Assembly: GCA_016184205.1 (NCBI GenBank)
Contig: JACPDD010000009.1
Span: 1 to 35,454, forward strand
Direction of reading: 5' to 3'
Source: Candidatus Levyibacteriota bacterium
GTDB taxonomy: Bacteria > Patescibacteriota > Microgenomatia > Levybacterales > UBA12049
DNA length: 35,454 nt
Shown piece after piece: positions 13,688 through 20,541 of the stretch. The position numbers and the translations under genes were made by a program. The notes beneath the pieces are model-generated. The model was given only the letters and a program-made list of their open reading frames with translations, had not been told where the DNA came from and made no database searches. The first letter of the stretch is position 1. Each line of letters begins with the position of its first letter.

Positions 13688-14621
13688 AGTATTTAGCGGC
13701 AGCTCAAATTTGCCTTTAGCTCAAAAGGTCAGCAAAAATCTTGGCTTAAAATTGTCGCCCCTTGAGATAACCGTTTTTGCGGACGGAGAAAAGAGAGTTA
13801 GGGTTGTAGACAATGTTGTAGATATAGAAACTGTGGTAGTTCAGTCTACTGCCGCACCCGCAGACGCAAACTACATGGAGTTATTTTTCATTATTGACGC
13901 ACTAAAGCGAAGCGGTGCAAAATCTGTTACTGTGGTTATTCCATATCTTGGATATCAAAGACAAGACCATGTATTTAGAGATGGCGAAGCAGTCTCTTTG
14001 GGTGTAGTTATAAAAGCTATTGAAAGTTTGGGAGCTTCAAAGGTTATAACGTTTGATCTGCACACGGTAAAAATCCCGGAACTTTTTAGAATTCCCGTTT
14101 CTCATTTGTCAGCCCTTCCTCTTTTTGCGGAAAAAATAAAGAAAATGGCCAATGGCTCGCCTCGCGTCGAAGCGGGTCAATTGTCAATTGTCAATTGTTC
14201 TCTTGTTTCACCGGATTTGGGTGGAGTAAGAAGGATTAAATTGATTTCGGAAATGCTAGGAAATATGCCTTATGCAATAATTGTTAAAAATAGAAACCTT
14301 GACAGCGGAGAAATAACAGCAGAAAAAATAGAAGGAAAGGTTTTTAGCAAAGCGGTAATTGTTGATGATATGATTTCAAGCGGGAAAACAATGGTTGCCG
14401 CGGCTGAGTTACTCAAAGAAAGTGGAGCGCAAGAGATAATCGCTATGGCAACTCACGCGGTTTTATCTTCTGGTTCTCCGGAAGTTTTACAAAATTCTAT
14501 TATCTCAAAAGTGTTTGTGACCGATACAATAGCAATTCCAGAACAAAAAAAGTTCCCTAAGTTAGAAGTAATATCGGTGGCTGATATAATAGCCAAAGAG
14601 ATAAGGAAAAATAATAGCTAA
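13677..14621 (+). CDS. prs: Ribose-phosphate pyrophosphokinase
   Basis: Makes PRPP from ribose 5-phosphate and ATP for nucleotide and NAD synthesis. Seen: the N-terminal FSGSSNLPLAQKVSKNLG, ATP-site YLGYQRQDHVF (90-100), FDLHT (126-130) and the PRPP loop AVIVDDMISSGKT (226-238). YQRQDxxFxxGEAVS is closer to archaeal-type enzymes than to E. coli Prs. Residues ~158-176 (NGSPRVEAGQLSIVNCS) are an insertion from a GC-rich motif plus a CAATTGT heptamer array. The last residues (NNS) and the stop lie in an octamer array. The GTG start overlaps ybaB by 11 bases, implying coupling. Confidence 0.93.
   Translation: MVPKVFSGSSNLPLAQKVSKNLGLKLSPLEITVFADGEKRVRVVDNVVDIETVVVQSTAAPADANYMELFFIIDALKRSGAKSVTVVIPYLGYQRQDHVFRDGEAVSLGVVIKAIESLGASKVITFDLHTVKIPELFRIPVSHLSALPLFAEKIKKMANGSPRVEAGQLSIVNCSLVSPDLGGVRRIKLISEMLGNMPYAIIVKNRNLDSGEITAEKIEGKVFSKAVIVDDMISSGKTMVAAAELLKESGAQEIIAMATHAVLSSGSPEVLQNSIISKVFVTDTIAIPEQKKFPKLEVISVADIIAKEIRKNNS
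14154..14198 (+). repeat. GC-rich motif plus CAATTGT x3 array in prs
   Basis: GGCTCGCC (14154-14161) and an adjacent CTCGCGTCGAAGCGGGT run lead into three exact CAATTGT units (14178-14198). All are coding and in frame. The GC-rich part resembles patches at the proS break and in msrB. Confidence 0.8.
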
Positions 14622-14660
14622 ATAGCTGTATAGCTATATGGCTATTTAACCATGTAGCTA
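14613..14660 (+). repeat. Octamer array NNTAGCTA x6
   Basis: Six 8-nt units, most ending AGCTA or GGCTA, with one divergent unit (TTTAACCA). It starts inside the last two prs codons and includes the stop, then fills the gap to recR. TAGCTA is self-complementary in part, so the array can fold. Confidence 0.85.
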
Positions 14661-14669
14661 TTTAATTTT

Positions 14670-15284
14670 ATGAGGATTCCAAAAGCAATACAAAATTTAA
14701 TTGAAAGCTTTGAAAGGCTTCCCGGCATTGGCCCTAAAACTGCGCAAAGATTAACATTTTATCTTTTGCATGTTCCGCAGGTAGAGCTTGATAAATTTGC
14801 CCAAGCCATACTGGCAATTAAAAAAGATACTGTTCTTTGCTCAATTTGCTTTACAGTAGCAGAGGCGGATCCTTGTTCAATTTGTGCCGACTCAAGAAGA
14901 GATAAAGCAGTCATTTGTGTAGTTGAGCAGCCTTTGGATGTTTTGGCACTTGAAAAAAACGGGAAGTACAATGGGGTTTATCATGTTTTACATGGAAGGA
15001 TAGACCCTCTCAACAATATTGGTCCGTCTGAGATTTATGTTGACCAGCTTATACAAAGAATTAAAGATTCAACAAATGGAACTTCTGTAAGGGAAATAAT
15101 CTTAGCAACAAACCCAACAATGGAGGGGGAGGCAACAGCTATGTATATCTCAAAACAGTTAAAAGTTCAAAGTTTAAAGTTAAAAGTTACAAGAATTGGG
15201 AGAGGACTCCCCGTAGGCGCAGACATTGAATATGCGGATGAAATTACACTTCAGCGCGCAATGGAAGGAAGGAGCGATTACTGA
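14670..15284 (+). CDS. recR: Recombination protein RecR
   Basis: Works with RecF/RecO to load RecA at gaps. 204 residues: an N-terminal helix-hairpin-helix (FERLPGIGPKTAQRLTFYLL, ~14-33), a four-cysteine zinc site (C57, C60, C69, C72) and a Toprim domain (VICVVEQPLDVLALE, then ILATNPTMEGEATAMYI). The conserved end TRIGRGLPVGADIEYADEITLQRA is intact. Between helix and strand, residues ~164-173 (KVQSLKLKV) are encoded by a four-unit heptamer array. It is in the dnaX-ybaB-recR order with prs inserted. Confidence 0.95.
   Translation: MRIPKAIQNLIESFERLPGIGPKTAQRLTFYLLHVPQVELDKFAQAILAIKKDTVLCSICFTVAEADPCSICADSRRDKAVICVVEQPLDVLALEKNGKYNGVYHVLHGRIDPLNNIGPSEIYVDQLIQRIKDSTNGTSVREIILATNPTMEGEATAMYISKQLKVQSLKLKVTRIGRGLPVGADIEYADEITLQRAMEGRSDY
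15161..15188 (+). repeat. Heptamer array NAAAGTT x4 in recR
   Basis: Four 7-nt units (AAAAGTT, CAAAGTT, TAAAGTT, AAAAGTT); only the first base varies. In frame inside the Toprim domain at a surface position before the TRIGRGLPVG strand. Confidence 0.85.
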
Positions 15285-15295
15285 AATAAATTAAA

Positions 15296-15796
15296 ATGGA
15301 TACATCAACTCTTGTTGGGGAAGTTTTAGAGAGCGGCGGAACTGCGATAAAGCAGACCGGAAAAGCGGCGTCAAATGCCATCTCGGATACTGCTAAAGCA
15401 GCTGTTTCTCAAATCACTGGTTCGCAAGGTGATAATTCGGCTCCTCCTTCAGACATTGATGCAAAAGATATTGTCAACAGTCTATATGAAAAATCCCAAT
15501 CACAAAATACAAACTTACAGCAAGTTCCAAAGCCCGCAAATGCTCCAACAGGCTCGCAGAAAAAAACGCCGGATGAACTCGCAAATCTTGAGTTAGTTAG
15601 AAAAGAACTTCACGCCGCATATTACCAATCCTTGACAAATCCGCCAAAACCCCAGGAGGAGAGGCCGGCGGAAAAAGTTGAAAGGGAAGAAAAGCAAGAT
15701 TTGGTAGATTTGCAGCAAAAGCAGATGGAAAAACCTCCGCCTTTAGTTCAGCGTGCAGCTCAAAGAGTTGAAAAATTTCCAGGAGCCAGTGGATAG
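15296..15796 (+). CDS. Hypothetical polar helical protein
   Basis: 166 residues starting 11 bases after recR, probably same transcript. The N-terminal ~40 residues form an Ala/Thr/Ser-rich amphipathic helix (GGTAIKQTGKAASNAISDTAKAA is such a stretch in part). The middle is disordered (GSQGDNSAPPSDID), then LELVRKELHAAYYQSL and a charged helix rich in Gln and Glu. There is no membrane segment. It looks like a lineage-specific protein conserved in Microgenomates gene orders, but I cannot name a domain with confidence. Confidence 0.65.
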   Translation: MDTSTLVGEVLESGGTAIKQTGKAASNAISDTAKAAVSQITGSQGDNSAPPSDIDAKDIVNSLYEKSQSQNTNLQQVPKPANAPTGSQKKTPDELANLELVRKELHAAYYQSLTNPPKPQEERPAEKVEREEKQDLVDLQQKQMEKPPPLVQRAAQRVEKFPGASG

Positions 15797-15809
15797 CAAG
15801 GAAAGCTTG

Positions 15810-15830
15810 CCAATCGCAATTCGCACGTCG
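15810..15830 (+). repeat. Heptamer array NNNNTCG x3, left flank of S23 gene 2
   Basis: Three 7-nt units (CCAATCG, CAATTCG, CACGTCG) ending 2 bases before the S23 ATG. The mirror array, inverted, overlaps the gene's 3' end at 16187-16214. Confidence 0.82.
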
Positions 15831-15832
15831 TA

Positions 15833-16222
15833 ATGGAAAAAAATAAATTTAGATTTGAAAATTTAGAGATTTACAAAGAAACGCTGTTTTTAATTGAGCT
15901 CATTTATACGCTTACGAAAAAATTTCCAAAAGATGAGATGTTTGGTATAACAAATCAGCTTAGAAGAGCGTCTGTCTCGATACTACTGAATATTGCTGAA
16001 GGTTCAAGTAGGACAAGAAAAGACTTTGCTCATTTTCTGTCCCTATCTAAAGGATCTTGTTTTGAATGCGTTGCGATCTTGGAAGTTTGCAAAAATCAGA
16101 AGTACATCTCGGATAAAGAATTCCTTGGATTTTACGAAAGACTAAACAAAATATCCAGGATGATAGGTAGATTTCAAATATCACTACGAACCGCGACGAG
16201 CGATTCGCGACAAGCTATATGA
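15833..16222 (+). CDS. S23-type four-helix-bundle protein 2
   Basis: 129 residues of the S23/four-helix-bundle family and a clearer member than the first copy: FRFENLEIYKETLFLIELIY, KKFPKDEMFGITNQLRRASVSILLNIAEGSS and DFAHFLSLSKGSCFECVAILE match the usual L-x-V-W/Y-x-x, Q-x-R-R-A-x-x-S-x-x-x-N-I-A-E-G and E-x-x-x-x-L pattern. Its C-terminal residues (LRTATSDSRQAI) are encoded by the right-hand inverted array, so the element boundary lies within the coding sequence. It overlaps cysS by 4 bases. Function unknown; its setting is that of a cassette inserted upstream of cysS. Confidence 0.93.
   Translation: MEKNKFRFENLEIYKETLFLIELIYTLTKKFPKDEMFGITNQLRRASVSILLNIAEGSSRTRKDFAHFLSLSKGSCFECVAILEVCKNQKYISDKEFLGFYERLNKISRMIGRFQISLRTATSDSRQAI
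16187..16214 (-). repeat. Heptamer array, right flank of S23 gene 2 (inverted)
   Basis: Four 7-nt units. In reverse complement each ends in TCG and the run is followed by TAGTG, matching the left array (NNNNTCG units followed by TAATG). It covers the last S23 codons and ends 4 bases before the cysS ATG. Confidence 0.83.
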
Positions 16223-17568
16223 GAATATATAATACTTTAACACGCAAAATAGAAGATTTTAAATCTATAGAGCCTTCTTATGTAGGTATGTATACTTGCG
16301 GACCCACGGTTTATGATTTCATGCACATTGGAAATTTGCGGACTTTTGTTTTGTCGGACCTGTTACTTAGAACTTTAAAATTTAACGGATATAAAGTAAA
16401 AGCTATTCAAAATATCACAGACATTGATGACAAAATTATAAAAAGAGCAAAGGAAGGGAAGCTTGGCATTTTGGATGTTGTGAATCGCTATACTAAATCT
16501 TTTTTGGAAGATATTGAGAAACTCAACATTTCAATAGAAGACATTGTTAGTCCAAAAGCCACGGATTATATTCCTCAAATGATTTCCTATATCAAAGACC
16601 TTGTAAAGAAAGGATTTGCGTATGAAAGAGACGGTTCAGTTTACTTCGACATTTCTAAGTTTGGCAACTACGGAAAATTATCAGGAGTCTCGCTGGCAGA
16701 ACTTAAGACCGGAACCCGCAGCCTTTCTGATAACTATACAAAAGATAACGTAGCGGACTTTGCCCTTTGGAAAAAAGATGAAGATTTTGGCGTTAAGAGT
16801 TCTTGGGGAAAAGGACGGCCGGGATGGCACATAGAATGTTCTGTTATGAGCCAGGAAAATTTAGGGGAGACTTTTGATATACACGTTGGCGGAGCGGATT
16901 TGATTTTCCCCCATCATGAGAATGAAATTGCACAGTCAGAGGCCACAACAGGTAAAAAATTTGTAAACTACTTTGTTCACGGCGCACACTTGTTGGTTGA
17001 TGGACAAAAGATGAGCAAATCATTAAATAATTTCTATACTTTGAAAGACATTGAAAGCAAAGGGTCGGACCCTCTGGCTCTTAGATATCTTTATTTACAA
17101 ACTCACTACAGACAAGAAATGAATTTTACATGGGAAGCGCTTAAGTCCGCACAGAACGCCCTTGATAAAGTTAGAAATGAAATTTCAGACTGGCCAGAGC
17201 CGAAAATAGGCTGTGCAGAGTATGAACAAAGATTTAAAGATGCAATAACGGATGATTTAAATATGCCAAAGGCGTTGAGCGTTGTATGGGAACTTATGAA
17301 ATCTGATTATCCCAATGAGGCAAAGTTTGAAAGCCTTCTTAAGTTTGATAAAGTTTTGGGGCTAGATCTAAAAAGGATTAAGGATGAAGGATTAAAGATT
17401 AAAGAATTGGAAATTCCAGAAGATGTTCAGAAGCTAATAAAAGAAAGAGAGGAGTATCGAAAGGGGAAAAGATATCATTTGGCGGATCAGTGGAGAAATA
17501 AAATAAGGAAACTCGGGTTTGATATAGAAGACAAAGAAGAAGGCACTGTTATAACGAAACGGGGCTGA
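16219..17568 (+). CDS. cysS: Cysteinyl-tRNA synthetase
   Basis: Charges tRNA-Cys. Zinc ligands correspond to C27, C207, H232 and E236; the class I signatures are HIGN (36-39) and KMSKS (264-268). The family segments YTCGPTVYDFMHIGNLRT and WHIECSVMS are intact, and length (449) is normal. A heptamer array encodes KRIKDEGLKIKELEI in the C-terminal helical domain. The last codons and the TGA stop lie in the hairpin that opens the next cassette (17558-17575), so the natural C-terminus may have been slightly changed. The ATG at 16219 overlaps the S23 stop. Confidence 0.96.
   Translation: MRIYNTLTRKIEDFKSIEPSYVGMYTCGPTVYDFMHIGNLRTFVLSDLLLRTLKFNGYKVKAIQNITDIDDKIIKRAKEGKLGILDVVNRYTKSFLEDIEKLNISIEDIVSPKATDYIPQMISYIKDLVKKGFAYERDGSVYFDISKFGNYGKLSGVSLAELKTGTRSLSDNYTKDNVADFALWKKDEDFGVKSSWGKGRPGWHIECSVMSQENLGETFDIHVGGADLIFPHHENEIAQSEATTGKKFVNYFVHGAHLLVDGQKMSKSLNNFYTLKDIESKGSDPLALRYLYLQTHYRQEMNFTWEALKSAQNALDKVRNEISDWPEPKIGCAEYEQRFKDAITDDLNMPKALSVVWELMKSDYPNEAKFESLLKFDKVLGLDLKRIKDEGLKIKELEIPEDVQKLIKEREEYRKGKRYHLADQWRNKIRKLGFDIEDKEEGTVITKRG
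17373..17407 (+). repeat. Heptamer array AARGATT-like x5 in cysS
   Basis: Five 7-nt units (AAGGATT, AAGGATG, AAGGATT, AAAGATT, AAAGAAT), in frame, giving a lysine-rich helix in the linker before the C-terminal domain. Confidence 0.75.
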
Positions 17569-17852
17569 CCCCGTTAGAGACTGAAATGTGGTATGTTTAT
17601 TTATTGTTCAGTAGGAAAACGGGGAAATGGTATACGGGTTCTACAAGAGATTTGCGAAAAAGAATCGAGCAGCATAATCTTGGTAAAAATGTTTCGACCA
17701 AACACGGAGTCCCCTGGAAAATAATTTATTGCGAGGTCAGTTTAAGTAGAGATGATGCTAGAGCTAGAGAGAGGTATCTAAAATCAGGTATGGGAAAGAG
17801 ATATTTAAAGAATAGACTAAAATTCTTTTTCGCACAAGGTCTCTAACGGGGT
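17558..17852 (+). mobile_element. GIY-YIG cassette with terminal inverted repeats
   Basis: The left end is a perfect 7-bp hairpin (AACGGGG-CTGA-CCCCGTT, 17558-17575). Its inner part with the next bases, ACCCCGTTAGAGAC (17568-17581), recurs as an exact inverted copy at 17839-17852. The two 14-nt arms enclose a single GIY-YIG nuclease gene with almost no spare DNA. The left hairpin carries the cysS stop codon, and the right arm carries the nuclease stop. The right end lacks the outer half of the palindrome. This looks like a ~295-bp element inserted at the cysS 3' end. Confidence 0.7.
17586..17846 (+). CDS. GIY-YIG nuclease, small single-domain type
   Basis: 86 residues of the GIY-YIG superfamily (YhbQ/UPF0213-like). 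It has WYVYLLFS in the GIY position, WYTGSTRDLRKRIEQHN with the catalytic arginine helix, and ARARERYLKSGMGKRYLKNRL, including the acidic residue of the active site. Single-domain members lack a separate DNA-binding domain, and most have no known role. The start ATG lies 4 bases after the left inverted-repeat arm and the stop is inside the right arm, so gene and repeats form one unit. A role in moving its own palindromic ends is inference. Confidence 0.92.
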   Translation: MWYVYLLFSRKTGKWYTGSTRDLRKRIEQHNLGKNVSTKHGVPWKIIYCEVSLSRDDARARERYLKSGMGKRYLKNRLKFFFAQGL

Positions 17853-17881
17853 TGACAAGAATTAAAGAATTGTTGTAGAGT
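17852..17881 (+). promoter_or_regulatory. Possible promoter from right cassette end
   Basis: TTGACA (17852-17857) overlaps the last base of the right inverted repeat; after 18 bp comes TAGAGT (17876-17881), 18 nt before the next ATG. The element may provide an outward promoter. Confidence 0.4.
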
Positions 17882-17899
17882 GAGCTTATCACTAAATTA

Positions 17900-18556
17900 A
17901 TGAAAAAATTTGTCATCATATCTCTTTTCATATTTATCCTCATATTTGCTAAGTCCCAGCAAATTGTAAGCGCCCAGACAAAGAATACTCTGCCATTACC
18001 AGCTGTTAAGAGAACTGCGGAGGTTACCAAAGATAATACTACTCGTGTATCTGCTTTAAAAGAAAACCGGGCGGATTTGCGGGCTTCCGCTGCCGCACAA
18101 AGGAAACAAGCAAGAACAGACAGGCTAGATGATGCAAAAATAAGAGCATGCGAGGCAAGGCAAAGTGCCATACGAAAACGTTCGGATGGAATTGTCAGAA
18201 GAGCTAAGAATCAGCTGAATGTTTTTTCTAAAATTGTACAAAGGGTACAGGAATTTTACCAAAACAAACTTGTCCCCCAAGGAAAAACAGTTGCAAATTA
18301 TGACAGCCTCGTTGCAAATATAGCTAGCAGCGAGGCAGCTGTTGCCCCACTTCTCTCTGCTGCACAAGCGAGCGCAGCAGGCTTTAGCTGTGATAGGGAT
18401 AATCCTTCAGGACAAGTTCGAGAGTTCAACGAAGACATGAAGGCAGTAATATCTGCGCTTGGAACATACAGGAAATCGGTAAGGGCTTTAATAGTTGCGG
18501 TAAAGGGAGCTGCAGGTTCAGGAAACAGTGCAACGACTTCGGCCCTGCCGTTATAA
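17900..18556 (+). CDS. Secreted coiled-coil hypothetical protein
   Basis: 218 residues with a clear N-terminal export signal (MKKFVIISLFIFILIFAKSQ, cleavage plausible near SAQT). The middle is strongly basic and helical (RADLRASAAAQRKQARTDRL, then ARQSAIRKRSDGIVRRAKNQ). The C-terminal half is an Ala-rich helical region with two cysteines in total (KIRACEAR and GFSCDRDN) that could form a disulfide outside the cell. The end is a short Ser/Thr/Ala tail. Proteins of this layout are common around CPR envelope gene sets; function unknown. Confidence 0.8.
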   Translation: MKKFVIISLFIFILIFAKSQQIVSAQTKNTLPLPAVKRTAEVTKDNTTRVSALKENRADLRASAAAQRKQARTDRLDDAKIRACEARQSAIRKRSDGIVRRAKNQLNVFSKIVQRVQEFYQNKLVPQGKTVANYDSLVANIASSEAAVAPLLSAAQASAAGFSCDRDNPSGQVREFNEDMKAVISALGTYRKSVRALIVAVKGAAGSGNSATTSALPL

Positions 18557-18560
18557 AAAT

Positions 18561-18982
18561 ATGGATAATCAAAATCAACCACCAGTTCAAATCCAGCGGT
18601 GCCCGTACAGCCTCCTATGGCAGCTGCTGCGCCAATGCCCCAGCCCCAGCCGTCCGCCGCAGGGCCGTCTTCATCCGCAGTGCCACCCCAGTCGCCAAGA
18701 GGTAGAAAATTCTTGTTTATAATAGTGGCTGTTGTGCTACTCCTTATTGCAGTAGGAGCTTATTACTACTTTGCAATGAGCACAAACAACACTAATCTTT
18801 CAGCTTATCCTACCGTTATACCTACAGTTACCAAGCCTTTGGAAACGCCAGTTCCCACAGTAAATCCAATTGAAAGCTCCGCGGACTTAGACGGTGTTTT
18901 AAGTCAACTAGATGGCACCGATACGTCTGCAACAGCCGAGCTTGACCAAAATTCCTCGGACTCAACCACATTTACCCCATAA
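18561..18982 (+). pseudogene. Pro-rich membrane protein with one-base frameshift
   Basis: The ATG at 18561 gives MDNQNQPPVQIQ and then runs into a nonsense frame. Reading the next frame from about 18590 gives NPAVPVQPPMAAAAPMPQPQP, then SPRGRKFLFIIVAVVLLLIAVGAYYYF (one membrane helix) and a Ser/Thr-rich outer tail ending at TAA 18980-18982. Adding one A to the AAA at 18589-18591 joins the two. The alternative is a shorter protein from the GTG at 18599. The layout (disordered N-terminus, helix, polar C-terminus) is a common CPR surface type. The missing base may be a sequence error or a true frameshift. Confidence 0.65.
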
Positions 18983-18988
18983 TCTTTG

Positions 18989-18997
18989 TGGTAAAAT
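18989..18997 (+). promoter_or_regulatory. Extended -10, leaderless start
   Basis: TGG-TAAAAT (TAAAAT at 18992-18997) ends exactly 6 nt before the ATG at 19004, so the transcript should start at or next to the start codon. Confidence 0.5.
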
Positions 18998-19003
18998 GAA
19001 CAC

Positions 19004-19237
19004 ATGACAGAGCAGGGAGAAAGTTTAATTCCGGACGCAATAATAAATTCCAAAGCTACTCCAAGTGGGGAAATTGAAAAAACAATTCATCCTGTGGACT
19101 CAAATGGAGAAGTGAAGCCTCCTCTTAAGCAACGTTTGGCAAGAGGATACGATAATGGAGCTAAGCCGACAGAAAAGCCTGTTCCCGATACAAACTTAAA
19201 GATTACAGGACAAAATAAGACGACTCGTAAAGCTTAA
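19004..19237 (+). CDS. Small hypothetical polar protein
   Basis: 77 residues, hydrophilic, with no membrane segment or signal. It is rich in Lys, Pro, Asn and Thr (LKQRLARGYDNGAKPTEKPVP) and is probably disordered. It has its own -10 box 6 nt upstream, which supports it as expressed. The next gene is convergent, 17 bases away. Family not recognised. Confidence 0.5.
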   Translation: MTEQGESLIPDAIINSKATPSGEIEKTIHPVDSNGEVKPPLKQRLARGYDNGAKPTEKPVPDTNLKITGQNKTTRKA

Positions 19238-19254
19238 TTCTCAACATACATCCT

Positions 19255-19881
19255 CTATAATTGTTTAGGATTTAAGATGAGCTCTCCGTTTTGATTAATA
19301 ATTTCTTGCGAAGTTAAGTGTAAATCCGGTAGGGGAATCTGCTTCACGCCTGCCGCATGTAAAATCATATTAAGAGTAAGAAGATCATTGACTCCACCTT
19401 CTCCAACTCTATCTAGGTAATTTTTTTCCATTGAGACAGAGACAATTTCTGTTTTGTCTGGGGTGCGTGCAGCAATAATAACTCTACTTTCTGAGGGTTG
19501 ATTTAATGTTGCGACAGCTGCTGTTAACCCTATGCCGATAGGTAGGTTTGTAAGCGAATCTTCGGCACTTAGCACCCTCTCATAAGAAGCAAGAGCCAAA
19601 GCGACTGCCGCTGTTTCGGAAACATATGGACCTTCGAATTCTCGGCCAATGAACTTTTGGAATTCCTTTCTATGATAGGGGAAAGATGTACCTATTAAAA
19701 TTCTAGATATGCCTGGAGTTCTCCATATAAGCTGAGTGATACCCGCTCCCGCTCCTGTCGTTGCAATAAAAATTTTTGCATCTGTGTGTAATAGTTCGCC
19801 AACAGCCCTGTCAACTTCCGGCATAAATCTCATTAGATCAAATGAAGGTTCGATAGGCTGAGGACGCTCAGTTTCAACCAT
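19255..19881 (-). CDS. Divergent CinA/PncC-domain protein
   Basis: 208 residues resembling the CinA C-terminal (NMN amidohydrolase) domain: IFIATTGAGAGITQLIWRTPGISRILIG aligns with the family AESCTGG region and the following GAS segment, then VSETAAVALALASYERV and PIGIGLTAAVATLNQP match later strands. The usual AESCTGG is changed to TGAGAG, so the NMN deamidase site may be lost or altered. It lies next to nadD-nadE and a second, damaged pncC-like gene, supporting a link with NAD metabolism. The ATG at 19881 is the first good start. The domain call is by motif reading; activity is uncertain. Confidence 0.65.
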   Translation of the reverse strand: MVETERPQPIEPSFDLMRFMPEVDRAVGELLHTDAKIFIATTGAGAGITQLIWRTPGISRILIGTSFPYHRKEFQKFIGREFEGPYVSETAAVALALASYERVLSAEDSLTNLPIGIGLTAAVATLNQPSESRVIIAARTPDKTEIVSVSMEKNYLDRVGEGGVNDLLTLNMILHAAGVKQIPLPDLHLTSQEIINQNGELILNPKQL

Positions 19882-19930
19882 ATGTTAGGTAGTCAATATT
19901 TTATGATATCTATTCCACCTAGTCAATTAT

Positions 19931-19959
19931 TTGGAATTTATGAATATATCTTGTAAAAT
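19931..19959 (+). promoter_or_regulatory. nadD promoter
   Basis: TTGGAA (19931-19936), 17 bp and TAAAAT (19954-19959), ending 12 nt before the nadD ATG. It drives nadD-nadE, diverging from the CinA-like gene. Confidence 0.55.
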
Positions 19960-19971
19960 CCATTTAACGCT

Positions 19972-20541
19972 ATGCGTATTGGTATATTGGGTGGATCATT
20001 TGATCCACCTCATTTTGGACACATATTAGTAGCTCGTCAAGTAAAAGAAACGTTAAATCTAGATGAGGTTTGGTTAATGCCATACTTTATGCACAGTTGG
20101 GATCAAAACGTATCCTCCGCATATCACAGATTTGAAATGACAAAGTTAATTGAAGAGAAGGGAATAATTACCTGTGATGAAGAAGTAAGATATAAGAGAA
20201 AAAGTTATACAATTGAAACTGTTAAGAGATTAAAGAAGAAGTATCCTTATGATTTCTTTTGGATAGTCGGAAGCGATGTGTTAACCTCTTTTAAAAGGTG
20301 GAAGGAGCACGAAGCCTTAATTAGGGAAATAAAGTTTCTCATTGTTGCTCGTGACGGTCATTATCTTCCCTCAAAATTACCAAAAGGTTTCAAGCTAGTT
20401 TCTTCTCCTGAATTTATAGCATCCAACATCTCATCCTCAATCATTCGCCGCCGCATTAAAAAAAGGTTATCAGTCGACGGGCTTGTTTCAAAACCTGTTT
20501 TATCGTATATTCAGAAACACAACTTATATAAAAAAGCATGA
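19972..20541 (+). CDS. nadD: Nicotinate-nucleotide adenylyltransferase
   Basis: Joins nicotinate mononucleotide and ATP to form NaAD. The 189-residue protein has the nucleotidyltransferase signature GGSFDPPHFGH (7-17) and the late ISSSIIRRRI motif that binds the ATP phosphates. WIVGSDVLTSFKRWKEHEAL is also typical of NadD. It overlaps nadE by 4 bases (ATGA), so the last two NAD synthesis steps are coupled. No de novo NAD genes are nearby, which fits a salvage route. Confidence 0.93.
   Translation: MRIGILGGSFDPPHFGHILVARQVKETLNLDEVWLMPYFMHSWDQNVSSAYHRFEMTKLIEEKGIITCDEEVRYKRKSYTIETVKRLKKKYPYDFFWIVGSDVLTSFKRWKEHEALIREIKFLIVARDGHYLPSKLPKGFKLVSSPEFIASNISSSIIRRRIKKRLSVDGLVSKPVLSYIQKHNLYKKA

Noticed and set aside
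18583..18600. AGTTCAAATCCAGC looks like a tRNA T-arm
   Set aside because: No acceptor, D or anticodon stems can be drawn in the preceding ~65 bases, and the bases are coding.
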